Positions 1 through 8,406 of a stretch of 64,000 nt of DNA are shown in pieces. The position numbers and the translations under genes were made by a program. The notes under the pieces are model-generated. The model was given only the letters and a program-made list of their open reading frames with translations, ran no database searches and was not told the origin of the DNA. The stretch's first letter is position 1. Each line of letters opens with the position of its first letter. Source of the DNA: G963662655 sp963665015 (lineage in GTDB: Bacteria > Cloacimonadota > Cloacimonadia > Cloacimonadales > JAIOQZ01); assembly GCA_963665015.2 (NCBI GenBank), contig CAXXSY010000004.1, forward strand, positions 1,798,001 to 1,862,000, in the 5' to 3' direction.

Positions 1-1
1 T

Positions 2-1843
2 GGCATGATGACAGGGCTTGTCGAAGATTTGGACATAGAGCTGCAAGCCTATAGACCATCTGTTCTTTATCTCAATGGCGAGTATTGGGGAATCCATAAT
101 ATTCGCGAGAAGATCAACGAGCATTTTCTGGAGTCCAATTGCGGCGTCGATGCTGATCGAATTGACATTCTGGAGGGAAATGCTTACGTAAATGAAGGCA
201 GCAGTGATCACTATCTTGCGATGATCGACTATATCGAAACGCACGTAATGAGCAATTCCGATAATTATGCCTACGTGCAAACCCAAATGGATGTTCAGAA
301 TTTCATCACCTACGAGATTGCGGAGATTTATTTCAATAACACGGATTGGCCGGGAGGAAACATTAAATACTGGCGGCCACAGCGCCCGGATGGTAAATGG
401 CGCTGGATACTCTATGATACCGATTTCGGTTTCGGTCTGCACGAAAACATCGGCGAAGAATGGATGAATAATACACTTGAGTGGGCTACCGATCCTAATA
501 GCGGCGAAGGAGCCAATCCTCCATGGTCAACCTTTCTACTCCGAAGCCTCCTCGATAACGATTCCTTCCGACGAGATTTCATCAATCGTTTCTGTGATCT
601 ACTCAATACGAATTTCCGGCCCGAATGCGTCATTCCGCAGATACAGGCCAAGGCCGCCGCAATCGAATCCGAAATCTTCACACATATTGCCCGATGGGAC
701 AATGTTATCGAGTTCTGGAGAAACCGGATCAACACGCTGATTACTTTTGCCAATCGTCGTAGCGACTGCGTCAAGGAGCACTTGCGGGACTACTTCAATC
801 TGGGCGAAATGCACGAGCTCAGCCTGGACGTGGCGTCGCAAGGAACCGGCACCATCCGGGTCAACACCGTGGAAATCGATTCCTATCCGTGGCAGGGAAA
901 GTATTTCGGCGACATCCCCATCACGCTTACCGCGATTCCCGCACCCGGTTATCAATTCGCAGGGTGGCAGGGAGATGCCGGAATCGAGCCGCAGATAACA
1001 CTGTCGTTGCTCGAAAACGACGAATTCGTTGCAATGTTCGAAGAGGCCGAACCGGAACCGGGGTTGGTCTGCATCAACGAGATCAACTACAATTCGTCCG
1101 ACGACTTCAATCCCGAGGACTGGGTCGAGCTCTACAACGCAGGCCAGACCGCGATCGATCTGTCGTCATGGCAGTTCAAGGACGAGGATGACGACCACGT
1201 GTTCACCATCGACAACGGCACGATCCTTGGCGCCGGTGGATTTTTAGTGATATTTAGCGACGCGGACCGGTTCGAGTCGTGCTTTCCAGGCGTGTCCAAT
1301 TGCATTGGCGAGATGGACTTCGGTCTGAGCGGTGGCGGTGAGTTGATCCGGCTGTTCGATGCGGACGGCAATCTCGTCGATTCCGTCGAGTACGACGATG
1401 GTGGTGACTGGCCCTCCGAACCGGATGGCGATGGACCGACGCTCGAATTGGTCGATGCGCTGTACGATAACAGTCTTCCCGCAAGCTGGGCCGCGTCGAT
1501 CGGTCATGGAACGCCCGGCGAACAGAACAGCACCGGCAACGATGAGCCCGAAGATGCACCTCCGATGGAATACTCGATCCGCAACTACCCGAATCCCTTC
1601 AACCCATCGACTACCTTCGCGTTCTCGCTTCCCGCTTCCTGCATGGTGGAGATCACGGTGTACAATCCCAGGGGGCAGAAGGTCGTCACCGTGGTTCACG
1701 AGAAACTGGATGCCGGTACCCATGAAATCGTGTGGAACGGCGAGGATTCGTCGGGCAAGAGCGTCGCAACGGGCGTTTACTTCTACAGGATGTGTGCGGC
1801 AGGAAAGAAGGTTGCGATGCGCAAGTGCCTGCTGATGAAATAG
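2..1843 (+). CDS. CotH kinase-like / lamin-tail secreted protein with C-terminal sorting domain (5' partial)
   Basis: The reading frame is open to the left edge, so the N-terminus and any signal peptide lie outside the window. About the first 270 residues match the CotH family (a protein-kinase-like fold): LNGEYWGIHNIREK, then WRWILYDTDFGFG with the acidic DTDF motif. A short InlB B-repeat-like segment (YQFAGWQGD) follows, then a lamin-tail beta-sandwich (INEINYNSSDDF, DWVELYN). The last about 85 residues are a FlgD-like tail beginning NYPNPFNPSTTF, with GVYFYRM and ending CLLMK. The tail suggests export and surface anchoring or release by a type IX-like route, inferred from the family. Whether the CotH domain is catalytic cannot be told here. 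Confidence 0.85.
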   Translation, partial: GMMTGLVEDLDIELQAYRPSVLYLNGEYWGIHNIREKINEHFLESNCGVDADRIDILEGNAYVNEGSSDHYLAMIDYIETHVMSNSDNYAYVQTQMDVQNFITYEIAEIYFNNTDWPGGNIKYWRPQRPDGKWRWILYDTDFGFGLHENIGEEWMNNTLEWATDPNSGEGANPPWSTFLLRSLLDNDSFRRDFINRFCDLLNTNFRPECVIPQIQAKAAAIESEIFTHIARWDNVIEFWRNRINTLITFANRRSDCVKEHLRDYFNLGEMHELSLDVASQGTGTIRVNTVEIDSYPWQGKYFGDIPITLTAIPAPGYQFAGWQGDAGIEPQITLSLLENDEFVAMFEEAEPEPGLVCINEINYNSSDDFNPEDWVELYNAGQTAIDLSSWQFKDEDDDHVFTIDNGTILGAGGFLVIFSDADRFESCFPGVSNCIGEMDFGLSGGGELIRLFDADGNLVDSVEYDDGGDWPSEPDGDGPTLELVDALYDNSLPASWAASIGHGTPGEQNSTGNDEPEDAPPMEYSIRNYPNPFNPSTTFAFSLPASCMVEITVYNPRGQKVVTVVHEKLDAGTHEIVWNGEDSSGKSVATGVYFYRMCAAGKKVAMRKCLLMK

Positions 1844-2158
1844 GAATCAGGAGACAGGAAGAGTGTAACCGTTCTCTGCTGGACCGCCGAACTCCAGCTC
1901 GTCATCCCTCCCTAGGTACGAAGATGTCTCGTCTGTATCTCTCTTTCCCAAAACCCCCTGGAATTCAAACATCTTTAGATTGTAGGAGCGAAATCACCAA
2001 ATACATGAGTACATGGCAATGTCTCAATGGCCGGACACAAAGCTGTCGCAAAGAAATGATGGATTTCCTTTAATTCTTTGACGGTATCAAAGAAACGATT
2101 TTGCATCGGTACTCAGATGGTTACTATATCCATGAGAAACGCGTTTAAGAGGAACAGC
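1844..2158. other. Intergenic region with one degenerate hairpin repeat module
   Basis: No convincing gene is seen. Positions of about 1882-1915 carry a degraded copy of the hairpin module found elsewhere in the window (accgccgaactccagctcg; compare GCCAAGCTCCAGCTTGGC). The frame of the next gene stays open through positions 2078-2158, but this stretch lacks a ribosome-binding site of its own. Confidence 0.45.
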
Positions 2159-2854
2159 ATGACGAAAGACGGGATAAAGTATGAGGTATCTGATACCATG
2201 ATGGAAGAATGGCAGGAGATTGTCGATATCCTGGCGAAGGTCGCGGGTATTCCTGTCGCATTGGTCATGAAGTATGCGCAACCCTATATCGAAGTATTTG
2301 TCAGGAGCGAAACGGAAGACAATCCGTATCACGTTGGAGACAGAGAAGTTTTCGAAAATTCAGGACTTTACTGCGAGACCGTGATCAAGTCTCAGAAGAA
2401 GCTCCTCGTGCCGAACGCACTGAAAAGCGAACAGTGGCGAGAGAATCCCGACGTCAAGCTCAACATGATCTCTTATTTGGGCTTCCCGATCGCGAGGCCC
2501 GACAAAACTCCGTTTGGCACGTTGTGCATTTTGGATAACAAGGAAAACAGTTATCGCGAGGTCGTTGAAAAACTGATGATCAAGTTTTGCAGCATCCTGG
2601 AGCATGATCTCGAATTGCAGTATATCAGTCAGACGCTCGGGGACGACAACCGTCGACTGACCGATTATCTCGATGAGTTGCAGAAGCTACGGGGGATGGT
2701 GCAGATTTGTGCGTCGTGCAAGTCGATCAAGGACGTCGAGGGTAACTGGAAGCCGATCGAGCAATATCTGATCGCGCATCCCAAGGCTCATTTCAGCCAT
2801 GGCATCTGCCCCGAATGCATCAAAAAACTCTATCCCGGCTTTAATAACGAGTAG
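2159..2854 (+). CDS. GAF-domain protein with C-terminal CxxC motif
   Basis: A 231-residue soluble protein. Residues of about 10-150 look like a GAF sensor domain (ETVIKSQKKLLVPNA, YLGFPIARPDKTPFGTLCILD), which in this family binds small ligands or chromophores. A short helix leads to a C-terminal ICASCKSIKD...SHGICPECIKKLYP segment. This Cys-rich tail is common at the ends of response regulators and sensor proteins in environmental bacteria and probably binds metal or senses redox state. The start at 2159 is chosen because AAGAGG lies 6 bases upstream. The frame continues to 2078, but no Shine-Dalgarno sequence supports that start. No output domain (kinase, GGDEF) is present, so it probably acts through a partner. 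Confidence 0.8.
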   Translation: MTKDGIKYEVSDTMMEEWQEIVDILAKVAGIPVALVMKYAQPYIEVFVRSETEDNPYHVGDREVFENSGLYCETVIKSQKKLLVPNALKSEQWRENPDVKLNMISYLGFPIARPDKTPFGTLCILDNKENSYREVVEKLMIKFCSILEHDLELQYISQTLGDDNRRLTDYLDELQKLRGMVQICASCKSIKDVEGNWKPIEQYLIAHPKAHFSHGICPECIKKLYPGFNNE

Positions 2855-2911
2855 ATAAAAAGCCCCCCAACAACATCGATTCTTCTTGACAGCATTACAT
2901 CGCGAATAAAA

Positions 2912-2927
2912 CTTACCTACCGGTAAG
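2912..2927. promoter_or_regulatory. Candidate TetR operator (inverted repeat)
   Basis: CTTACC-N4-GGTAAG is a perfect 6-bp inverted repeat about 10 bases before the TetR start codon, running into its ribosome-binding site (AAGGAGG). A TTGACA lies at 2886-2891. The arrangement fits autorepression, as is usual for TetR regulators. It is inferred from position and symmetry only. Confidence 0.5.
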
Positions 2928-2936
2928 GAGGTTGAT

Positions 2937-3554
2937 ATGGAGACCAAAGAAATCATTGTGCGAACCGCGCTCGAACGTTTCCTGAAATACGGCTACGACA
3001 AGACGTCCATGCGCGATATTGCAAAGCAGGTCGGGATCACCAAACCTGCCGTCTATCACCATTTCGAGAGCAAGCAGGCGCTGGCGGAAAGCGTGATCGA
3101 GTACTTCGAAGAAAGGATGACCGTCTGGAGTCGCAGGAATGTGCTTGGCGTTCAAACGTTCGACGATTTCCTGCGACACCTGATCACATCGATCCCGCAG
3201 TTTCATCATATCGAGAATGTTCTTCTGGACAAGGATATGGACGACGATGTTTCGATGGGATTCAACGATCTCTGCATGGCGCTGGCAAGGGATAACGACA
3301 ACATCCGCATGAAGATCGACGGCATATTCAAGAAGACCGAAACTGTGCAGCGGGAAATCATTGAGCAAGCGCAACAGAAAGGCGTCGTACGCGCGGACAT
3401 CGATGCTGCCACACTCTCGATAATGATCCATGCGGTTGTGGAGGGAATGGCGATGATCCACACATTCGATTGCGAAACGGACCGCGACGGGCAGGTTTAC
3501 GAAATCTACAAGCTTCTGACAACGCTATTACAACCAACACGGGAGGAAACATGA
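2937..3554 (+). CDS. TetR/AcrR family transcriptional regulator
   Basis: A 205-residue DNA-binding repressor. The N-terminal helix-turn-helix is clear at residues 22-50 (SMRDIAKQVGITKPAVYHHF), followed by a helical ligand-binding and dimerisation domain. The start has a strong AAGGAGG site 6 bases upstream. The stop overlaps the start of the downstream lipoprotein gene (ATGA), so the two are translationally coupled and the regulator may respond to a substrate or stress linked to it. The ligand is unknown. An inverted repeat over the promoter and ribosome-binding region is a likely autoregulatory site. Confidence 0.9.
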   Translation: METKEIIVRTALERFLKYGYDKTSMRDIAKQVGITKPAVYHHFESKQALAESVIEYFEERMTVWSRRNVLGVQTFDDFLRHLITSIPQFHHIENVLLDKDMDDDVSMGFNDLCMALARDNDNIRMKIDGIFKKTETVQREIIEQAQQKGVVRADIDAATLSIMIHAVVEGMAMIHTFDCETDRDGQVYEIYKLLTTLLQPTREET

Positions 3555-4741
3555 GGTACCTGGCGATTCTTATTCTGCTGCTGATTCTTTTAGCGGCATG
3601 CAGCGACGCGAAGATCAAGATGTTCGAGAAATTCAAGGGCGGTGAGGTGATTCCGCTTGATGGCGAGAAGACGGTTCCGTTCCGCATCTATTCCGGGCAT
3701 GTTATTGCGGTCGATGCCCGATTCAACGACCGGATCGTGCCGGTGGTGCTGGATACGGGCGGCATGACCATGATCGGGAACGATCTCGCCGACAGCCTCG
3801 GACTGGAGCTTCACGAGACGCCGCAAGAGGGCGTTTCGCTGGCAAAGGTGGAGCATCTCCTGCTTGGTGAGGTTGAGGTGTCGAACCTGAAGGCGGCGGT
3901 GATGCCCTTTGGCAAGACCTTCTCTTTCGGCGACAACGAGCTTCTGGGGATGGTCGGCTCCGATTTCTTCCGGTTCTATCAGACGACATTCGATTACGAA
4001 ACCCAGGAAATGACGTTTCGTAATCCGTCGAAGCTGACCGCAAAGCGTGAGAGTGATCGGTTGATGAAGATGACGATCGTTCCGCCGTATTTTCCGACTG
4101 TCGAGACGATGCTCAATGGCGAGCTGACGATGGATGGGTTGATCGATACGGGGCTGAACCACGCCTTCGTGATACCGATCAATAGACTGGAGAAGATGCC
4201 GCAATCGGTCAGGGACAGGGCGATCAACGTGAAGGGCTTTTTTGCCAAGTGGCCTTACACGGATCAGACCCGCAACGTCCTGACACTGATGGACGAAATC
4301 CGCATCGGCGATATTGTTATGAAGGATGTGCCGGTCATCTTTGCTGATCTTCCTTTTATGATGGAAGAAAATGTCTTGCTAATCGGCAAGCATTTCATGG
4401 ACGACTACCGCACGACGCTGGATTTCCACAATCGACAGGTGTTGCTGGAGGAGGCGAAGCCCATCCGGCAGTCCATCCGGTTCTCGACTGGCATCAACAT
4501 CGTCAAGATAGATGGCAAGCTCGGCGTGCGCGGACTATGGGAAGGTTCTCCGGCCGATATCGCGGGATTCCGGCCCGATGACGAGATCGTCACCATCAAT
4601 GGAAGGACTGCCGAAGAACTGGATAACAAGTTGATCCGGCTGTGGACGGACGATCCAGAGGTCAAGAGCCTCTCGGTCACGATAATGCGGGACGGGAAGC
4701 TTGTCGAGATCGACCTCGAGAAGGTTGATTTGTTCGATTGA
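3551..4741 (+). CDS. Lipoprotein aspartyl protease (retropepsin-like) with PDZ domain
   Basis: A 396-residue protein with a lipoprotein signal peptide (LLILLAAC, acylated Cys17). Two retropepsin-like lobes follow, each with an intact D-T-G: VVLDTGG at residue 68 and LIDTGLN near residue 200. The C-terminal about 85 residues form a PDZ domain (GVRGLWEGSPADIAGFRPDD). The likely role is a membrane-anchored periplasmic peptidase or substrate-binding protein. The start at 3551 has GGGAGG 5 bases upstream and overlaps the TetR stop. A paralogue at 29486-30691 has the same layout but lacks the DTG motifs. Activity is inferred from the conserved Asp-Thr-Gly pair only. Confidence 0.8.
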   Translation: MRYLAILILLLILLAACSDAKIKMFEKFKGGEVIPLDGEKTVPFRIYSGHVIAVDARFNDRIVPVVLDTGGMTMIGNDLADSLGLELHETPQEGVSLAKVEHLLLGEVEVSNLKAAVMPFGKTFSFGDNELLGMVGSDFFRFYQTTFDYETQEMTFRNPSKLTAKRESDRLMKMTIVPPYFPTVETMLNGELTMDGLIDTGLNHAFVIPINRLEKMPQSVRDRAINVKGFFAKWPYTDQTRNVLTLMDEIRIGDIVMKDVPVIFADLPFMMEENVLLIGKHFMDDYRTTLDFHNRQVLLEEAKPIRQSIRFSTGINIVKIDGKLGVRGLWEGSPADIAGFRPDDEIVTINGRTAEELDNKLIRLWTDDPEVKSLSVTIMRDGKLVEIDLEKVDLFD

Positions 4742-4744
4742 TCA

Positions 4745-4900
4745 TGTGGAGCGCAGGCATCCTTGCTTGCTTCTCCCTTTCTCTCGTAGCGCGTGACCTC
4801 CGGGGGTGCCTCTCCCTTGATCCGCCAAGTTCCAGCCTGGCATTTTCTCAGAGAAGGCAGGCAAGGGTGTCTGCGTACCTTGAGAGAGAGGCAGGCAGTG
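4745..4900. repeat. Mosaic of intergenic hairpin repeat modules
   Basis: The gap before the insertion sequence is built from modules that recur in the window. These are a GCAGGCA...TGC copy near 4753, the reverse of the GCCCGGAGGTCGAGCGCTA module at 4782-4805, a degenerate GCCAAGTTCCAGCCTGGC hairpin near 4826-4843, and another GCAGGCAAGGGTGTCTGCG copy at 4857-4876. No gene is supported. Confidence 0.6.
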
Positions 4901-6517
4901 TGCCTCAGGCTGTTGACCAAGCATGGTCTGCGGCAACGTGTGCACTTGTAATCATAATACAGCGGTTCTATTTTACGATTTTCAGGCTGAAATTGGGCAT
5001 CGGAAGCCGTATATGCCCCCAGCGAAAAAAAGACGAAAAAGCCTGTTGACCAGCTTTTTCACGTTTTGGGCAATAGCGGTCATGTAGGCTTGTTCTTTCA
5101 CTCTCTCCAATCCTCTGTATCTTGCGTATCGATATCCGTGTAGTTGCTTCGCGTTGGCGAAGCTCCGCTCAATCGTCTCTTTTCGTCCCTTGAAGATTTC
5201 TCTTCCACAGAACGATTTCCGATTTCTGTCTATCTCGTCTCGATAGTCTTGCCAGACATGACGATGCACGATTCTTTGACATTTCTTACTCGCAGTGCAT
5301 TTATCTCGAAGTGGACACTTACGACAGTCTTCAGGGTTGGATATATACGCCTGACTGCCATCCCGATTAGTTCCTTGATAGCTTAAAATACACCCGTTTG
5401 GGCAGACATAGTAATCGTTTATGGGATCATAGTCGAACCGCCATTTTCTGAAAAGTCCTTTGTGACCCGAGTCTCGACGTGGGCTGATCACTCCCATTAT
5501 CTTTCGTTCGTGCAGCTTCTTACAGATATAGTACGTATTGTATCCCGAATCAAGACCGACGGCTTTGACGTCGAATCCAAACCGTTCGATCTGCCGATCG
5601 AGCAGCGTTAGATAAGGGATACAATCATTGACATTGCCAGGGAATACATCCACATCCGTGATGAAGTTACATTTGGAATCAACCGTGCGCTGAGTCAGAA
5701 AGAAAAAGCCCTTGGGTTTGCCGTCTCGAACCATGTATCCGCTGTCCGGATCCGTCGTGCTGGACTTGATCTTTTTGGTGGGTGGATCATCTTCTTTTCG
5801 CGGCGGTAGAGGTTTTTTACCCCTTTTCTCACGGTCATCGTTGATGTCTTTATCCAGTTCTTTGAGATAGGTTTTCGGCTCTTCTTCCACCACAATCTTC
5901 TTAAACTTCTGCTTGTTAGCGTTTGCCTTCGTGTGGGTCGAATCCGTATAGAGTATCTTTCCCTCGACCAGACCTTTCGCAATCCCCTGCCGGACAATCT
6001 CAACAAAGATTTCCTCAAACACCTTGCTATCGGTGAACCTTCTTCGCCTGTTCTGGCTAAATACGGAATGGTGCGGTATCTTGTCCAGCAGCCCAAACCC
6101 CAAAAACCAGCGGTAAGCCACATTTACCTCGATCTCTTTAACAAGCTGGCGTTCGGAACGGATGCCAAATAGATAACCAATCAACAGCATTTTGAACAAT
6201 CGGATCGGATGAACGGGGGGCCTGCCATTATCTTCGCAATAAAGATGAGCTGTATTCTTCAGGATAAAGGAAAAGTCGATGTGGCGTTGGATTTTTCGCA
6301 GAAGGTGATTCTTCGGAACCAAATCCTCGATGTTAACGAACTCCATCTCAGGTTGAAAATCGATTTCTTTTTTCAGCATTATTTACCTCAAATATGAGAC
6401 AACAATAATGCGCATCCCTCTGATGGCAAGCGTTTTATGCTATATCTACAACCTTTTTCATGTGCTGTAAATCCCGCACGGAAAATGGACGGTCATCTTT
6501 GTCAACAGTCTGAGGCA
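4901..6517 (-). mobile_element. IS1182-like insertion sequence with candidate terminal inverted repeats
   Basis: The single transposase gene is bracketed by TGCCTCAGGCTGTTGACCAA at 4901-4920 and, inverted, TGCCTCAGACTGTTGACAAA at 6498-6517. These match at 18 of 20 bases, and similarity continues inward with one indel. The 1.6-kb span fits the IS1182 family. No clear target-site duplication was found, and the exact ends are uncertain because the flanks are themselves repeats rich in GCAGGCA. Confidence 0.7.
4982..6379 (-). CDS. IS1182-like DDE transposase
   Basis: A 465-residue transposase. The N-terminus has the family opening FVNIEDLVPKNHLLRKI, then PVHPIRLFKMLLIGYLFGIRSERQL. The DDE catalytic core includes LYTDSTHTKANANK and AVGLDSGYNT. 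A Cys-rich zinc-binding stretch (CPNGC, CRKCPLRDKC) is followed by RKETIERSFANAKQLHGYRYARYRG, which carries the last Glu. Length is close to normal and no frameshift is seen, so it may be active. The start has GAGGT 5 bases upstream. It lies between candidate terminal inverted repeats. Confidence 0.93.
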   Translation of the reverse strand: MLKKEIDFQPEMEFVNIEDLVPKNHLLRKIQRHIDFSFILKNTAHLYCEDNGRPPVHPIRLFKMLLIGYLFGIRSERQLVKEIEVNVAYRWFLGFGLLDKIPHHSVFSQNRRRRFTDSKVFEEIFVEIVRQGIAKGLVEGKILYTDSTHTKANANKQKFKKIVVEEEPKTYLKELDKDINDDREKRGKKPLPPRKEDDPPTKKIKSSTTDPDSGYMVRDGKPKGFFFLTQRTVDSKCNFITDVDVFPGNVNDCIPYLTLLDRQIERFGFDVKAVGLDSGYNTYYICKKLHERKIMGVISPRRDSGHKGLFRKWRFDYDPINDYYVCPNGCILSYQGTNRDGSQAYISNPEDCRKCPLRDKCTASKKCQRIVHRHVWQDYRDEIDRNRKSFCGREIFKGRKETIERSFANAKQLHGYRYARYRGLERVKEQAYMTAIAQNVKKLVNRLFRLFFAGGIYGFRCPISA

Positions 6518-6740
6518 GGGTGCCTGCGTACCATGAGAGAGAGTCAGGCAAGGGTGCCTGCGTACCATGAGAGAAAGAGGCAGGCAGGGTGTCTGCGTAC
6601 CATGAGAGAGAGTCAGGCAGGCAGGGTGTCTGCGTACCATGAGAGAAAGAGGTAGGCAAGGGTGCCTGCGTTCCAGAAAGAGAAAGGGCAGACACGGATG
6701 TCTGCCCCTACATTATCGGGAACGCGGACGGAGTTGTCCG
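6518..6740. repeat. Short tandem repeats (about 35 bp, 5 copies) and hairpin modules
   Basis: Five imperfect head-to-tail copies of a 34-37 bp unit (GGGTGCCTGCGTACCATGAG followed by a purine-rich AGAGAGTCAGGCA part) run from about 6518 to 6690. A GGGCAGACACGGATGTCTGCCC hairpin and a GCGGACGGAGTTGTCCGC hairpin follow. Units differ in length and are contiguous with no spacers, so this is not CRISPR. Confidence 0.75.
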
Positions 6741-6749
6741 CATAATTGC

Positions 6750-7817
6750 TTAGATTTTTTCTTCTATCTTCACTTTTTCTTTCAGCTCTTTCTCTTCCAG
6801 TTTTTCCATCTCTTCCAGGGCACGATTGAGCAGTTTGACCTTCTCCTTGTAGGGATAGAAGGAGCTCTTGAATCCGTTGATGATCAGGTTCTTGATGTCC
6901 TGATAATTAAGTCCGAGGATTTTGTGCGCCAGCATGTATTCGTCGGTCATGGTGGTGTTGGAGATGAGCCTGTTGTCGGTGTTCATGGTGACGCGCAGGC
7001 CGTAGTCGATGTAGAACTTGATCGGGTGCTCCTCGATGGACGCGACTGCCTTGGTGTGCATGTTGCTCTTGAGGCAGATTTCCAGCGGGATACGGTGGTC
7101 GTTGACGAAGTTCAACAGATCGCCGTTTTCGATAAGCCGCGTTCCGTGTCCGATTCGATGCGTACCGCAGTGATGCAGCGCTTGATGGATGCTGTCCGGA
7201 CCGTAGGCTTCGCCGGCATGGATTGTGATGTTGAGGTTGTTGCGACGGGCGAGATCGAACGCGGCCTGGTGATCTTTGGCCGGATGGTTGTATTCCGAAC
7301 CGGCGAGGTCGAACCCGAGGACGCCCTTGTTTTTATAGGCGATGGCCAGCTCCGCGAGGGTAAGCGATGTGGCGGGGTCCATGTTACGGATACCGCAGAT
7401 GATAACACCGGTGTGGATGTCGAATTTCCGTTCTGCCTGGTGCAGCCCGTCGATGACCGCCTCGGAAATCTGTGTCAGTTTCAAGCCCTTCTGCGTGTGC
7501 AGAATGGGGGAGTAGCGGACTTCCATGTAGCGGACGTTCTCGGCGGCGGCGTCTTCGGCCAGTTCGTAAGCTGTACGAGCCAGCGCATCCTCTGTCTGCA
7601 AGACGGACAGGGTCACGGCGAAGCCGCGCAGGTACTCATCCAGGCTTGTACAGGCTTCGTCGCAACTGACGATTTTGAGAAGCGCTTCCGGTTTGCTTGC
7701 CGGAAGTTTCACCTTCTGCTGTTCCGCCAGTTCGAAGATCGTCGATAGGCGCAGTGATCCGTCCAGATGCACGTGTAGATCGGCTTTCGGCAGCTTCTGT
7801 ATAAATTCTCTTTTCAT
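6750..7817 (-). CDS. add: Adenosine deaminase
   Basis: A 355-residue cytosolic enzyme that hydrolyses adenosine or deoxyadenosine to inosine and ammonia in purine salvage. Metal-dependent amidohydrolase motifs are in order: HVHLDGS (His15, His17), TIHAGEA with the metal His and catalytic Glu, RIGHGTR, and MNTDNR with the metal Asp. The start at 7817 is preferred because GGAGG lies 6 bases upstream; the frame extends further but overlaps the upstream nitroreductase gene. The C-terminus ends in a Lys/Glu-rich helix (EEMEKLEEKELKEKV), longer than usual. It is the third gene of a tight minus-strand operon. Confidence 0.93.
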   Translation of the reverse strand: MKREFIQKLPKADLHVHLDGSLRLSTIFELAEQQKVKLPASKPEALLKIVSCDEACTSLDEYLRGFAVTLSVLQTEDALARTAYELAEDAAAENVRYMEVRYSPILHTQKGLKLTQISEAVIDGLHQAERKFDIHTGVIICGIRNMDPATSLTLAELAIAYKNKGVLGFDLAGSEYNHPAKDHQAAFDLARRNNLNITIHAGEAYGPDSIHQALHHCGTHRIGHGTRLIENGDLLNFVNDHRIPLEICLKSNMHTKAVASIEEHPIKFYIDYGLRVTMNTDNRLISNTTMTDEYMLAHKILGLNYQDIKNLIINGFKSSFYPYKEKVKLLNRALEEMEKLEEKELKEKVKIEEKI

Positions 7818-7836
7818 TTTTTCCTCCATTTGTAAT

Positions 7837-8400
7837 TTACAGCGTCCATTTCTCGTGGCAGACAATTTTCTCCAGGGGCAGGCGTCGGTCGCTTCCCGCA
7901 AAGCTTTTCACCAGCTTCCCGTAAAAATTCTCGCGATCCTTCGGGTAGCCGAACGGACTCATGGCTACCACGCGGATGCGATCGGGTATATCAAGTATCT
8001 TGCGGACCGCGTTTTCGTTGAAAGCCGCCAGCCAGCAACTGCCAATTCCGAAATCGAGCGCAGCAAGCATTATTTGCTGAAAGGCGATCGATGTGTCAAC
8101 AAGATAATATTCCTGGTTGTTCAAACGCACGCTACGAGCGGGATCGGCGCATGCCACGATGATCAGCGGGACATCCTTCAGGAAGAAGTTGATCGCACCG
8201 ATGAATCCGCTTTTAAACGCCAGCCTGCGGATGATCTCCTGATCCCGGACAACGACGAATCGCCAGCACTGGCGGTTCTGCGTCGATGGCGCTATTCTTC
8301 CGGCTTCCAGGATTTTAGATAATATATCGTCCGGAACCGGTTCTGACGAATAGCTTCTTACGCTGTGCCTCGAAAGGATCGTCTCGTAGCAACCGGACAT
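7837..8400 (-). CDS. Nitroreductase family protein
   Basis: A 187-residue flavoprotein of the nitroreductase fold (FMN-dependent NAD(P)H oxidoreductase). Motifs: SRHSVRSYSSEPVP near the start (FMN phosphate binding), EAGRIAPSTQNRQCWRFVVV, VDTSIAFQQIMLAALDFGIGSCWLAAF, and a C-terminal MSPFGYPK. The in vivo substrate cannot be predicted. It sits 6 bases after the barrel gene and 19 bases before add, so it is probably co-transcribed with both. Confidence 0.88.
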   Translation of the reverse strand: MSGCYETILSRHSVRSYSSEPVPDDILSKILEAGRIAPSTQNRQCWRFVVVRDQEIIRRLAFKSGFIGAINFFLKDVPLIIVACADPARSVRLNNQEYYLVDTSIAFQQIMLAALDFGIGSCWLAAFNENAVRKILDIPDRIRVVAMSPFGYPKDRENFYGKLVKSFAGSDRRLPLEKIVCHEKWTL

Positions 8401-8406
8401 CGATTC

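Noticed and set aside
2078..2158. Upstream extension of the GAF-domain gene
   Set aside because: The added 27 residues have no family similarity, and the start at 2159 has the only good ribosome-binding site.
4982..6379. A decayed, non-functional transposase
   Set aside because: The frame is complete, of normal length and retains the family motifs, so there is no sign of inactivation.
6518..6690. Possible CRISPR array
   Set aside because: The units are contiguous with no unique spacers, vary in length, and no cas gene is near.
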